Source: Acinetobacter tibetensis | GTDB lineage: Bacteria > Pseudomonadota > Gammaproteobacteria > Pseudomonadales > Moraxellaceae | Direction of reading: 5' to 3' | DNA: 64,000 bases | NCBI RefSeq assembly: GCF_023824315.1 | Contig: NZ_CP098732.1 | Span: 2,790,001-2,854,000 of the forward strand | In this document: piece by piece, positions 16,330 through 24,940 of the stretch | Position numbering within the stretch: position 1 is the stretch's first letter | Layout: each line of letters begins with the position of its first letter | Position numbers and translations under genes: made by a program | Notes under the pieces: generated by a model | The model's input: only the letters and a program-made list of their open reading frames with translations | What the model was told of the DNA's origin: nothing | Database searches by the model: none

Positions 16330-16782
16330 GTGGCGGAATTGAACTTTGAACGACTGCATCAATTTTTCTCAAAAGTACCGAGCGTACAAAAAAGATTAAT
16401 CGACTCTTATGGAACAGACGGTCAACATGCGTGGTGGTTTAAATTCCAAATTAATGTCGATCATCCTCTTGCATGGCAAACCGTTCAAGAACTAGGACAT
16501 GTACTGAATTACATTTCAACCAATGAACGTTTACCAACGCAATTTCTTCCAGTTTCGCCTCCACCTTATATGAATGGTGAAGCCAAGGAATTTCTGGCGT
16601 GGGTCATTCAATGTAATCACCCAGATTTTCCACCCGATGTGGTTTGTGACTGGCTTGAAGCCCGTTTACCACAACCTGTCGAAGATGAAACGCAGTGGAA
16701 AATCAAAACGGATCTACATGAATTAGACAATATGACCGACAAAGAGCTGGATCAAATCATTCCACCAAATCCTCAGGTATAA
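16330..16782 (+). CDS. Conserved hypothetical protein (150 aa), GTG start
   Basis: I do not recognise this family. It is a soluble, acidic protein without signal peptide or membrane helix, with a compact Trp/Phe-rich core (AWWFKFQINVDHPLAWQTVQELGHVLNYI) and a charged tail ending DQIIPPNPQV. Two cysteines occur (ACNH- and VVCDW-like contexts near 96-112). The start is GTG 16330, preceded by TAGGTGG. It is followed by a pair of hairpins (16798-16844). Confidence 0.65.
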   Translation: MAELNFERLHQFFSKVPSVQKRLIDSYGTDGQHAWWFKFQINVDHPLAWQTVQELGHVLNYISTNERLPTQFLPVSPPPYMNGEAKEFLAWVIQCNHPDFPPDVVCDWLEARLPQPVEDETQWKIKTDLHELDNMTDKELDQIIPPNPQV

Positions 16783-16797
16783 ACAACACCCCCTCTC

Positions 16798-16844
16798 AAT
16801 TCCTGATCTAAATCAGGAATTCCCTCCCTTTAAATAAAGGGAGG
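16798..16844. repeat. Two tandem perfect hairpins between convergent genes
   Basis: Hairpin 1: AATTCCTGAT (16798-16807) with ATCAGGAATT (16812-16821), loop 4. Hairpin 2: CCTCCCTTT (16823-16831) with AAAGGGAGG (16836-16844), loop 4. Neither is followed by a T-run on either strand. The CCTCCCTTTA...TAAAGGGAGG unit looks like an intergenic repeat family; that impression needs a genome-wide search. Confidence 0.6.
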
Positions 16845-16861
16845 TTAGCAGGGATTAAAAA

Positions 16862-18325
16862 TTAAAACGTCGATAAACCACTCCATTCCATAAAACGATA
16901 CAACGCATATTTCAACTTCGAGTCATCCGCGTACTTGGTATAGTCCACACTCATTTGTTTCCCTTCAAGGTTTGACCATGCTGTATTAAAATACTGATTC
17001 GCATCTTGGAACACTGGGGCCTGAGTCGAACCCAATACACGCAAGTCTGTCTCTAAATTATAATTTTTAATATTTCTCGCAGTAAAATTGGCTGAACCTA
17101 AAATCATCTCACTGCTATTCGCACTCCGCTTCACAATCATTTTACTGTGGCATTGTTCACCTTGGGTATTACACCAACGCACAGCTATGCCCGCTTCATG
17201 TAACTCCGATGCCACCTGACGGTTTGGAATGCCATTTTTTTGACGTCCAAAAGCATCTTTATTCGGGTCAAGTAAAACCCGCAGTTGCACACCACGCTCC
17301 TGTGCTGCAATAAGGGCTTGAATAATTTGTCGTTCAGATAAATAGAACATTGCCAAATCAATCTGATCGTGTTTTTTTGCAGTCGTAATTAAGTTTAACG
17401 TCGCATCTAAAATTGCTTGTTCCGTCAAGACTTGCACTTGGGGTTCTGTTTTGGCGGCTTCAAACTCACCCAGAATAATCACAGGCATGTCACCACCAGA
17501 CATTCGACCGACCGCTTGCTCAGTCTTTAAAATATCGATGGCGGTATTTCCCGTCACCACTAAAGCGATATTAGAATGTCGCGAACTGCCATCATGTGGG
17601 TTCATCGAAGTGACTAAAGCCTTCCACCCCTGTGCAGTATCCACCACCAAAGTTTTACGATGATTGGCTTTAAAATTAAACAAATTAAAATAACTGCGTA
17701 AGGTAATTGGTTCTTTACCGAATGGATTTGGCAACCAACCTTTTTCGGGATTATTGCCTGCATTTTGACAGCACAAATACCAGAAACCTGACCAAGTTGG
17801 ATTTGATGCCCGGAGTGGACGCAAATCGGTTTCAATCACATCAATGCCTGCCTGACGCAGTTGACGATAATGTTCAGGCGCTACGCCACCATAGACTGAA
17901 TTAATGGGATCGGTAATAAATTTAATTTCAACCTGCGGAAACTGACGGCGTTTCGAAATTAAGGCATCGGTTAATTGTTGGGTTAAAGCTTGCTGTTGCA
18001 GCTTCGACTCACCCACTTCTTTATTGAATAAAAACATATCCAATACAATGGTGGTTTGGGCTTCATCAATCATTTTTAACATTTCATTAAAAATGACATG
18101 CTGTTGCTGCTGTTTGCCATCACGGGTTAAATAAGTCTGATCCGCTAAAAACTTCACTTGGGCATGCCGTAGTTTCCCTGTGTAATTTAAACCTTCGGGT
18201 AATGGCTTTAGCGTATGATAAATCCCTGAAGCCAAATAGCCCAGTGCCAAGAAACTGACAATCACCGCAACATAACGCTGCGGTGTCCAATTTAATTTAT
18301 GATGAATTTTTCGGAAAATACGCAT
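16862..18325 (-). CDS. Phospholipase-D family protein (cardiolipin-synthase-like), membrane anchored
   Basis: 487 residues with one N-terminal helix (about 19-38) after a basic start MRIFRKIHHK, then two PLD domains. Motif 1 is complete: HRKTLVVD (H-x-K-x4-D) followed by SMNPHDGSS. Motif 2 reads HSKMIVKR with Lys where the canonical Asp stands, followed by ILGSANFTARN. Such enzymes move phosphatidyl groups or hydrolyse phosphodiesters at the membrane; synthesis of cardiolipin is the usual guess but not shown. Residues CCQNAG and CNTQGEQCHSK suggest disulphides and a periplasmic location. The ATG lies three bases after the terminator of the znuD gene and has no ribosome site, so expression is puzzling. 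Confidence 0.85.
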   Translation of the reverse strand: MRIFRKIHHKLNWTPQRYVAVIVSFLALGYLASGIYHTLKPLPEGLNYTGKLRHAQVKFLADQTYLTRDGKQQQQHVIFNEMLKMIDEAQTTIVLDMFLFNKEVGESKLQQQALTQQLTDALISKRRQFPQVEIKFITDPINSVYGGVAPEHYRQLRQAGIDVIETDLRPLRASNPTWSGFWYLCCQNAGNNPEKGWLPNPFGKEPITLRSYFNLFNFKANHRKTLVVDTAQGWKALVTSMNPHDGSSRHSNIALVVTGNTAIDILKTEQAVGRMSGGDMPVIILGEFEAAKTEPQVQVLTEQAILDATLNLITTAKKHDQIDLAMFYLSERQIIQALIAAQERGVQLRVLLDPNKDAFGRQKNGIPNRQVASELHEAGIAVRWCNTQGEQCHSKMIVKRSANSSEMILGSANFTARNIKNYNLETDLRVLGSTQAPVFQDANQYFNTAWSNLEGKQMSVDYTKYADDSKLKYALYRFMEWSGLSTF

Positions 18326-18327
18326 AA

Positions 18328-18364
18328 GAAAAAACCTAACCCAATAGGTTCAGGCTAGGTTTTC
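18328..18364 (-). terminator. Rho-independent terminator after znuD, touching the next start codon
   Basis: On the minus strand AAAACCTA pairs with TAGGTTTT, with an inner AACC/GGGTT pairing, then six T. It ends three bases before ATG 18325. Confidence 0.75.
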
Positions 18365-18430
18365 TTGACACATTTTTCAAGTGGCTTTGTGTGACATCAC
18401 CTTGAATCCATTCAAAAAGCTGATAGTTCC

Positions 18431-20500
18431 TTAAAAACCGAACTCCAACCCAACTGTGAAGTTCCGCCCCATTTGTGGAAGTGTCGATAAGAATGACGCG
18501 TGGTTATATACGGTTTCATCTAACAGGTTATTGGCTTTGGCATAAACCCGATAATCTGTTTTATCTGAAAGGCGGGCGGCATAAGCTAGACCCAGATTTA
18601 CCATATTGTAGCCATCTGTTTCTGTTTCATAGACTGCAATTTTGTCTTGCTTGAAGGCACGGTAATATTCCGCAGTTCCTGAAAAACCATCACCAAAATC
18701 AGCATCAAAACGTGTTCCTACACGGCCACCAGGAACACGTGGCGCATCCCCTTCAGCATCAATTTTTCCTCGCACATAGTCACCAAATAACGTGGCAGTA
18801 TAGATTGGCGACAGTTGATAGGAGATTTCCCCTTCAGCCCCATAAAAGCGTGCTTTATCTTGCGTATATTGAATTAAACGAAAATCTTCATAACGATCTA
18901 AGGTCTGCGCATAAATATAATCATCAAACCAGTTATGGAACACATGAACATGATAGTTCAGTCGATCAGTATCGTAATGGAAACCCAATTCAAGGTTATT
19001 CGATTTCTCAACAGCTAAATTTTCATTGCCCAACTCATAGGTATTGGTTGCCAGATGCTTACCTTGTGAATATAGCTCCTGCGCCATCGGTAAACGTTCT
19101 TGATGAGAGGCCACCAAAGACAATTTATAATTCGGTGCAAATGCCCAGTTTGCTGCACCTGAATAAGAAAATGCATGATCGTCATAATCTTTTTGTGGCG
19201 AATCAATATCAATACTTTGCTGATCCAAACGTGCTGCCAGTTCAAAATGCACATCGTTCCATTGACGATGCTCTAAAGCAAATAAGCTCCATTTATCTGT
19301 GGTACTTGGCCCAGCAAATAACGCTTCTTCTCCCGTAATATCGAGTTTTTGACGACCAAACTGCGTGCCGATTACCCCTTCCCATGCCCCAATCGGGTTA
19401 TGCAGCAATTCTAAACGCGTGTCATAACCTTCGCTTTTAAAGGTTGTGGCAGCTTGACCTTCTTCAATTTCATCATGTTGATAATCGGTATAACTTGCTT
19501 GTACACGTAGTTTTTGGAAGCCTGCAAATGGGTCTGCCAACTCACTTCTAAAATCATAACGCTCGGATTTTAGATCGACCCAAGGACCAGTTTCATGTAC
19601 GTGCTCGTCATGCGCTGAATCATGTTCGCCATGTGCTGAATGATCATCTTCACCCTCTCCACAGCCAATCAGTACATTTCCTGATGCTTCACAGCTTTCA
19701 TATTCATGATTATGACCTGGCAATCCATATTGATCTTGACGATTGGTATAAGAAATTCCCGTAAAACCACGATCATAAATCCACGACAACCCCAAGGTCA
19801 CATTTTGAGACTCCGCAAAAGTGTTATCTACACGACGTTCTTTTTCACCTTCATGAACATAATCTGGGGCAATATAATTATTTGCATCGCGTTTTAGGCC
19901 TTCAACACGTAATGCAACTTGATCACCCAAACCAACTGTTACCCCTGCTGTAGCTAACTTTTCATCGTTGCCCGTGTTGTAACGTACACCAAGTTTTCCT
20001 TCATAGCCGTTCTCTGGCATCTGGGTGGGAATCTTATTGTCCGTGACATTAACTAAACCACCCACATTTCCAGCACCATACAATAAGGTTGATGGGCCAC
20101 GTACAATTTCAATTTGCTTGGCCAAAGTGGGATCAACCGTCACCGCATGATCGGGCGATAAAGTGGATACATCCATGGTTTCAGAAGCATTTGCCAAGAC
20201 TTTTACACGTGCTGCATCTTGTCCTCGAATCACGGGGCGACTGGCACCTGGACCAAACTGATTGGAATATACGCCGACCTGATCACTTAATGCTTCACCT
20301 ATGGTGGTACCGCCTTGTGCCAACTGATCGCTCTTAATAACATTATCGGCAGCAGAATAATCCACTGCGGTCTGTACCAAAGGATGTGCTGTCACTTGAA
20401 TGGTTTCTAATTTTTGCGTAGATTCATCATCTTGTGCAAATGCAGAAGGTGCGATTACCGCAAGAATCGCAACGGAAAGTAAATTCTTATGAAATAACAT
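18431..20500 (-). CDS. znuD: TonB-dependent zinc receptor, ZnuD type
   Basis: Outer-membrane channel that imports zinc (or zinc-bound ligand) using TonB energy. The 689 residues have a signal peptide (1-22, AFAQ), a TonB box region (LETIQVTA, 31-38), a plug domain (to about 155) and a barrel ending GLEFGF. Residues 263-303 form a His/Asp/Glu-rich loop with Cys270 and Cys280 and repeated HSAHGEHD-type motifs, the hallmark of ZnuD. A Zur-like palindrome lies 33-47 bases upstream of the ATG, in agreement with zinc-repressed expression. Heme uptake has also been discussed for this family, so substrate range may be wider. Confidence 0.9.
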   Translation of the reverse strand: MLFHKNLLSVAILAVIAPSAFAQDDESTQKLETIQVTAHPLVQTAVDYSAADNVIKSDQLAQGGTTIGEALSDQVGVYSNQFGPGASRPVIRGQDAARVKVLANASETMDVSTLSPDHAVTVDPTLAKQIEIVRGPSTLLYGAGNVGGLVNVTDNKIPTQMPENGYEGKLGVRYNTGNDEKLATAGVTVGLGDQVALRVEGLKRDANNYIAPDYVHEGEKERRVDNTFAESQNVTLGLSWIYDRGFTGISYTNRQDQYGLPGHNHEYESCEASGNVLIGCGEGEDDHSAHGEHDSAHDEHVHETGPWVDLKSERYDFRSELADPFAGFQKLRVQASYTDYQHDEIEEGQAATTFKSEGYDTRLELLHNPIGAWEGVIGTQFGRQKLDITGEEALFAGPSTTDKWSLFALEHRQWNDVHFELAARLDQQSIDIDSPQKDYDDHAFSYSGAANWAFAPNYKLSLVASHQERLPMAQELYSQGKHLATNTYELGNENLAVEKSNNLELGFHYDTDRLNYHVHVFHNWFDDYIYAQTLDRYEDFRLIQYTQDKARFYGAEGEISYQLSPIYTATLFGDYVRGKIDAEGDAPRVPGGRVGTRFDADFGDGFSGTAEYYRAFKQDKIAVYETETDGYNMVNLGLAYAARLSDKTDYRVYAKANNLLDETVYNHASFLSTLPQMGRNFTVGLEFGF

Positions 20501-20532
20501 GAGTCAGGTTTGGTCTGGTGAAAGCTATTAAT

Positions 20533-20547
20533 TGTTATAATATAACA
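20533..20547. promoter_or_regulatory. Zur-like operator
   Basis: TGTTATAATATAACA is a 15-bp palindrome around a central A and matches the core of the gammaproteobacterial Zur box (GTTATA-n-TATAAC). It lies between znuD (minus) and the DUF4184-like gene (plus), so either or both could be zinc controlled. Confidence 0.75.
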
Positions 20548-20565
20548 TTGCAATTATTTTGCAAT
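20547..20565. promoter_or_regulatory. Inverted repeat beside the Zur-like box
   Basis: ATTGCAA (20547-20553) and TTGCAAT (20559-20565) form a perfect inverted repeat with a 5-base spacer, abutting the Zur-like box. It may be a second operator or part of the znuD promoter. Confidence 0.35.
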
Positions 20566-20659
20566 AAAAAACAGAATCTACATGCTAAGTTCTTTATCCT
20601 GTTTGAGCGCAATATCTATTTTATCGCCTTATTTCGAATTATGGGATTAACCAGATTTC

Positions 20660-21424
20660 ATGCCCTTTACCCTGTCTCATGCTGTTCTCGCACCTCCTCT
20701 TGCTAAACTCAGCAAAGGATATTTACCCACTGCTGCCCTCGCGATTGGTTGTATGACGCCCGATCTGATACGGCTTTTTACCCAACAAGATGGCGGAAAA
20801 ACCCATCTCTGGAATGCTTTAATTTATCCGAATTTGGCAATTGGACTGATTTTTTGTCTGTTCTGGTATTTACTCTATCGCCCTGTGTTATATCGTTTTT
20901 TAGGATTACAAGATCCATTACAGCTCACACAACTCAAAACAAGCATGGGTTTTATTGTAGGCGTTGTCATTAGCATTTTGGTTGGGGTAAGTACCCATCT
21001 CATTTGGGACGGCCTGACCCATGTCGACTTCAGAACCTTTGCCTTTCATGATTTCCTGAGTCAAAGCATCTCCCTATTCGGGCAGAATTTTCCTGTGCAT
21101 CGTGTGCTTCAAATTGGCACATCAATCGCTGCATTACCCATTCTTGTTTGGATGTGTATCCATTATTTTCAACAGTTCCGACAAAGAGAAAAAGTTTCGC
21201 TCAAGATTAAGCTCTATGCTTGGAGTTTATGTGGCTTAACGTTGCTGAGTGGTATTTATTCAGTTTGGGATTATGCTCGTTATTTTTCTCATGAAATCTG
21301 GGTCGCAGATCTTTACTATTTTACCGGGCGAAGCATCAATGAATTTAGTCAAGCCGCTTTAGTCATCTTCAGCGCAGGCTGTCTTATTTTTATGTTCTTC
21401 GATCAAAAACAGTATTTCAAATAA
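20660..21424 (+). CDS. DUF4184-like integral membrane protein
   Basis: 254-residue membrane protein beginning FTLSHAVLAPPLAKL, which fits the DUF4184 family start (SHA...P...PD), followed by IGCMTPDLIRLF. About six helices are predicted (near 25-40, 62-80, 98-118, 155-175, 190-208, 228-246). Conserved histidines in SHAV, STHLIWDGLTHVDF and VHRV resemble metal-dependent membrane hydrolases of the YdjM/LexA-binding class, but no enzyme activity is established. It is divergent from znuD and may share the Zur-like operator. The ribosome site is weak. Confidence 0.72.
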   Translation: MPFTLSHAVLAPPLAKLSKGYLPTAALAIGCMTPDLIRLFTQQDGGKTHLWNALIYPNLAIGLIFCLFWYLLYRPVLYRFLGLQDPLQLTQLKTSMGFIVGVVISILVGVSTHLIWDGLTHVDFRTFAFHDFLSQSISLFGQNFPVHRVLQIGTSIAALPILVWMCIHYFQQFRQREKVSLKIKLYAWSLCGLTLLSGIYSVWDYARYFSHEIWVADLYYFTGRSINEFSQAALVIFSAGCLIFMFFDQKQYFK

Positions 21425-21585
21425 CCTTTTGTTCCCGAATTTTGCACCGAAACGTCCTGAAATAATGTGGAATTTGGATCTAGTCCTTGTGACAAAATCA
21501 TCAACGAGGCATAATCCTTCCTTTACAGGCGGTACGCTGTTTACGTATGCGCTTCCTTAACCCATATAGTTGGATTTTATACGCT

Positions 21586-23373
21586 ATGATGCGAACTCAT
21601 TACTGCGGTTCTTTAACCGAAGCCCAAATTGATGAAACAGTAACCCTTTGCGGTTGGGTACATCGTCGCCGTGACCACGGTGGTGTTATCTTCCTCGACA
21701 TGCGTGACCGTGATGGTTTAGTTCAAGTCGTTATTGATCCAGATACTCCTGAAGCATTCGCAACTGCGGACAAAGCACGTTCAGAATTCGTATTAAAAAT
21801 TACAGGCCGTGTACGTCGCCGTTATGAAGGCACAGAAAATGCCAATATGGTGAGCGGTCAAATCGAAGTTTTGGGTAAAGACATTGAAGTTCTTGCTCAG
21901 TCTGAAACTCCGCCATTCCCTTTGAATGACGAAAATACCAATATTTCAGAAGAAATTCGTTTGAAATATCGTTTCTTGGATATCCGTCGTCCAGAAATGT
22001 TAGAGCGTTTACGTTTCCGCTCTAAAGTGACTAACTTAATCCGTAATTACTTCGAAGATCACGGTTTCCTTGACGTTGAAACACCAATTTTGACCCGTGC
22101 AACGCCTGAAGGCGCACGTGACTATTTAGTGCCAAGCCGTGTTTCTAATGGTAGCTTCTACGCACTTCCACAATCACCACAATTGTTCAAACAGTTGTTG
22201 ATGGTGGGTGGTATTGATCGTTACTACCAAATCGCGAAATGTTTCCGTGACGAAGATTTGCGTGCAGATCGTCAGCCTGAATTTACCCAAATCGACGTTG
22301 AAACATCGTTCATGAGTGACGATGACATCATGGATTTAATGGAAGGCTTAACGGTTAAAATGTTCAACGAATTATTGAATGTAAAATTCGATAAATTCGA
22401 ACGTATGACTTATGCAGATGCGATGCGTGACTATGCCTCTGACAAACCAGATATGCGTATTCCATTGAAACTGGTTGATGTTGCAGACTTGATGCAAGAC
22501 GTTGAGTTCAAAGTCTTCGCTGGCCCTGCAAAAGATCCTAAAGGTCGTATTGTGGCTTTACGTGTGCCAGGCGCAGGTTCACTACCACGTAGTGCGATTG
22601 ACGAATACACTAAATTTGTTGGCATCTACGGTGCGAAAGGTTTGGCTTATATCAAAGTCAACGAACTTGAAAAAGGCATCGAAGGTCTTCAATCTCCAAT
22701 CGTTAAATTTATCGAGCCAATCGTACTTGATCTATTGAAGCGTGTTGGTGCTGAAAATGGCGACATCGTATTCTTCGGCGCAGACAAAGCCAAAGTTGTA
22801 AATGACGCAATGGGCGCACTTCGTGTGAAGATTGGTCATGACATGAAACTTGCAACTTGTGAGTGGGCGCCGCTTTGGGTGGTTGACTTCCCAATGTTTG
22901 AAGAAACAGATGATGGCAAATGGACTTCTGTGCATCACCCATTCACACTGCCAAAATCAAGTGTTGAAGAAGTGAAGAACAACCCAGGTGCTGCGCTTTC
23001 TGTTGCTTACGACATGGTATTGAATGGTACAGAAGTCGGTGGTGGTTCACTGCGTATCTATACTTTAGAAATGCAAAAAGCCATTTTTGAAGCATTAGGT
23101 ATTGGTGAAGAGGAAGCAGAAGAAAAATTCAGCTTCTTACTCAATGCATTACGTTATGGCGCGCCTCCGCACGGTGGTTTAGCTTTTGGTCTTGACCGTT
23201 TGATCATGTTAATGACAGGCGCATCATCTATTCGTGATGTGATTGCATTCCCGAAAACCAAGACTGCTGAATGCCCATTGACTCAAGCACCTGCACCAGT
23301 TGAAGCCAACCAATTGCGTGACTTAGGTATTCGTTTACGCGAAAAACAAAAAGCTGAAGCAAAAGAAGCATAA
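21586..23373 (+). CDS. aspS: Aspartyl-tRNA synthetase
   Basis: Charges tRNA-Asp, and possibly tRNA-Asn, with aspartate. The 595-residue protein is bacterial-type AspRS: anticodon-binding OB domain (1-110, [14 protein letters not shown]), class II motif 2 ([18 protein letters not shown]), GAD insertion domain (about 290-420) and motif 3 (GLAFGLDRL). It starts MMRTHYCG as in other Pseudomonadales; the frame is open to 21547 but those residues are not family-like. No good ribosome site is seen. His31 in the OB domain is the residue linked to the non-discriminating enzyme of Pseudomonas aeruginosa. It marks one edge of the OC locus. Confidence 0.97.
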   Translation: MMRTHYCGSLTEAQIDETVTLCGWVHRRRDHGGVIFLDMRDRDGLVQVVIDPDTPEAFATADKARSEFVLKITGRVRRRYEGTENANMVSGQIEVLGKDIEVLAQSETPPFPLNDENTNISEEIRLKYRFLDIRRPEMLERLRFRSKVTNLIRNYFEDHGFLDVETPILTRATPEGARDYLVPSRVSNGSFYALPQSPQLFKQLLMVGGIDRYYQIAKCFRDEDLRADRQPEFTQIDVETSFMSDDDIMDLMEGLTVKMFNELLNVKFDKFERMTYADAMRDYASDKPDMRIPLKLVDVADLMQDVEFKVFAGPAKDPKGRIVALRVPGAGSLPRSAIDEYTKFVGIYGAKGLAYIKVNELEKGIEGLQSPIVKFIEPIVLDLLKRVGAENGDIVFFGADKAKVVNDAMGALRVKIGHDMKLATCEWAPLWVVDFPMFEETDDGKWTSVHHPFTLPKSSVEEVKNNPGAALSVAYDMVLNGTEVGGGSLRIYTLEMQKAIFEALGIGEEEAEEKFSFLLNALRYGAPPHGGLAFGLDRLIMLMTGASSIRDVIAFPKTKTAECPLTQAPAPVEANQLRDLGIRLREKQKAEAKEA

Positions 23374-23388
23374 GCTTTCGCTTCACTC

Positions 23389-23417
23389 AAAACCCTGCCT
23401 TGTGCAGGGTTTTTTTT
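23389..23417 (+). terminator. Rho-independent terminator after aspS
   Basis: AAAACCCTGC (23389-23398) pairs with GCAGGGTTTT around CTTGT, and eight T end at 23417. The 264 bases from here to the next start (23682) are AT-rich and hold no gene I can support. Confidence 0.9.
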
Positions 23418-23681
23418 ATTTTTTAATGAACAACTTTTTTGGACATTGTATTTTTACAGATCATTGCTATTTTTCTTTTGAACTTTTTCTTAATCACGCT
23501 TAGAGTAAACCCCAATAGTCAATATTCTGCTGCGACGGTTTTTGCCCTAATTACGCTATTCAAAAATCCATTTTGCTCTTAAGATGCTCTTCTTTTTTTG
23601 ATTCTATCTATCATAGATTTTAAGTTTCTTTGCAAAATTTTCTCTTACCCTTTCTTGTAAAAAAGATGCTTGAGTCAAAAT

Positions 23682-24566
23682 ATGGCTATTTATTTCCTGC
23701 TTAAATTTATCGCAATTTTACCTTTGTCATTTTTACAAAGAATCGCGCTTTGGATTGCCTATCTACTCTTTCATACAAACTCCTCCATCAAACGAATTAC
23801 AGCGATTAATCTCCGATTAGCATATCCTGAATTAAATGAGCAAGCCTTACAAAGGCGTCTTCGTCTCAGCATTCAAAGCCAATGCATGACCTATATCGAA
23901 TTTGTAAAATGCTGGGGAATGTCACCTCAATACAGCCTAGACTTACTCAAAAATATTCATGGTGCAGAGCTCTTAGAAAAGGCTTTAGCCAATCAAAAGG
24001 GCGTGATTGTGGTCGTTCCTCACTTTGGTTGTTGGGAACTGTTAAATGCTTGGTTAAATATTTATACGCAACCCATGATCATGTACAAACCTGACAAAAT
24101 AAAAGGCGTGAATCGGTATATTTTAAATGCCCGACAGAAATTTAATGCCACCTTGGTACCAACAGATGAAACAGGAATACGTCAAATTTTTAAACATCTA
24201 AAGCAAGGTGGTCTGACTGTCGTTTTGCCTGATCATTTACCTAAAGCATCTGGCGGAATTTATTCACATTTTTTCCAGCAAAATACACTATCGGCAACAT
24301 TGGTTTCGAAAATGGCGGCCAAGACCCAATGCAATGTCATTGGCTTAAGCTGTATCCGTAATCCTGAATTCTCCAGTTTTGATGTATATTGCACCGAATT
24401 GCCTCAAACAATTCTTTCAAAAGATTTACAACAATCTGTGGACAGCTTAAATCTGGCAATGCAAGAGATGATTCAGCTCGCGCCCGAACAGTATATCTGG
24501 TCATACAAACGTTTCAGGAATTGTTATGGCAATGTCAATGTTTACTGTAAACAACCCACGATCTGA
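23682..24566 (+). CDS. LpxL/HtrB-family lipid A acyltransferase-like protein
   Basis: Family members transfer an acyl chain from acyl-ACP to a lipid A precursor at the inner membrane. The 294-residue protein has an N-terminal membrane helix (about 5-28) and the H-x4-E/D catalytic motif as PHFGCWE (His114, Glu119). GGLTVVLPDHLPKASGG and the late YIWSYKRF segment also match the family. It is the aspS-side gene of the OC locus. It could act on lipid A or on another lipid-linked acceptor; its role in outer-core assembly is inferred from position. ATG 23682 is preferred over TTG 23670; ribosome site weak. Confidence 0.85.
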   Translation: MAIYFLLKFIAILPLSFLQRIALWIAYLLFHTNSSIKRITAINLRLAYPELNEQALQRRLRLSIQSQCMTYIEFVKCWGMSPQYSLDLLKNIHGAELLEKALANQKGVIVVVPHFGCWELLNAWLNIYTQPMIMYKPDKIKGVNRYILNARQKFNATLVPTDETGIRQIFKHLKQGGLTVVLPDHLPKASGGIYSHFFQQNTLSATLVSKMAAKTQCNVIGLSCIRNPEFSSFDVYCTELPQTILSKDLQQSVDSLNLAMQEMIQLAPEQYIWSYKRFRNCYGNVNVYCKQPTI

Positions 24567-24694
24567 CTTTTTGTAGATTATAAAAATGAAAGCTCAAATT
24601 TATATAAATTTGTATAACATTGAGCTGATTGTTTTTATTCATTTGAGATCAATTCTGAGCAGTGGCATAATAGCCGCCAGTTTTATATAGATAG

Positions 24695-24925
24695 ATGAGC
24701 AAGCTTATGGCTATGCGTCCTGAAGTCCGCCGTCGTGGTCTTGTGGTAATTGTTTTTGCAGTCGTCCAGTGGTTATTCATGCGCTATATTCTTGCCAATG
24801 GTTTATTTAACTTAGACACCTCTGACCGTATTCTGTATTTCTGTGTGAGTAGTTTAGGGGGGGCCTTTGCCATCTTTGTCGGCTTGATTTACATGGTATT
24901 GAAGGGTAATCCAGAGAAGGATTAA
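24695..24925 (+). CDS. Small inner-membrane protein (76 aa), unknown function
   Basis: Two predicted helices (about 16-36 and 45-66) joined by an acidic turn LDTSDR, with an arginine-rich N-terminus (RPEVRRRG) and a charged tail GNPEKD. In-frame ATG codons at 24695, 24707 and 24713 are possible; none has a clear ribosome site. It precedes the first glycosyltransferase of the OC locus by 15 bases, so they may be co-transcribed. I do not recognise a named family. Confidence 0.6.
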   Translation: MSKLMAMRPEVRRRGLVVIVFAVVQWLFMRYILANGLFNLDTSDRILYFCVSSLGGAFAIFVGLIYMVLKGNPEKD

Positions 24926-24940
24926 TAAATAAAGTACGAA

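Noticed and set aside
20749-20973. Alternative-frame ORF inside the DUF4184-like gene
   Set aside because: It overlaps a gene with clear membrane-protein composition and family-like start; a shadow frame.
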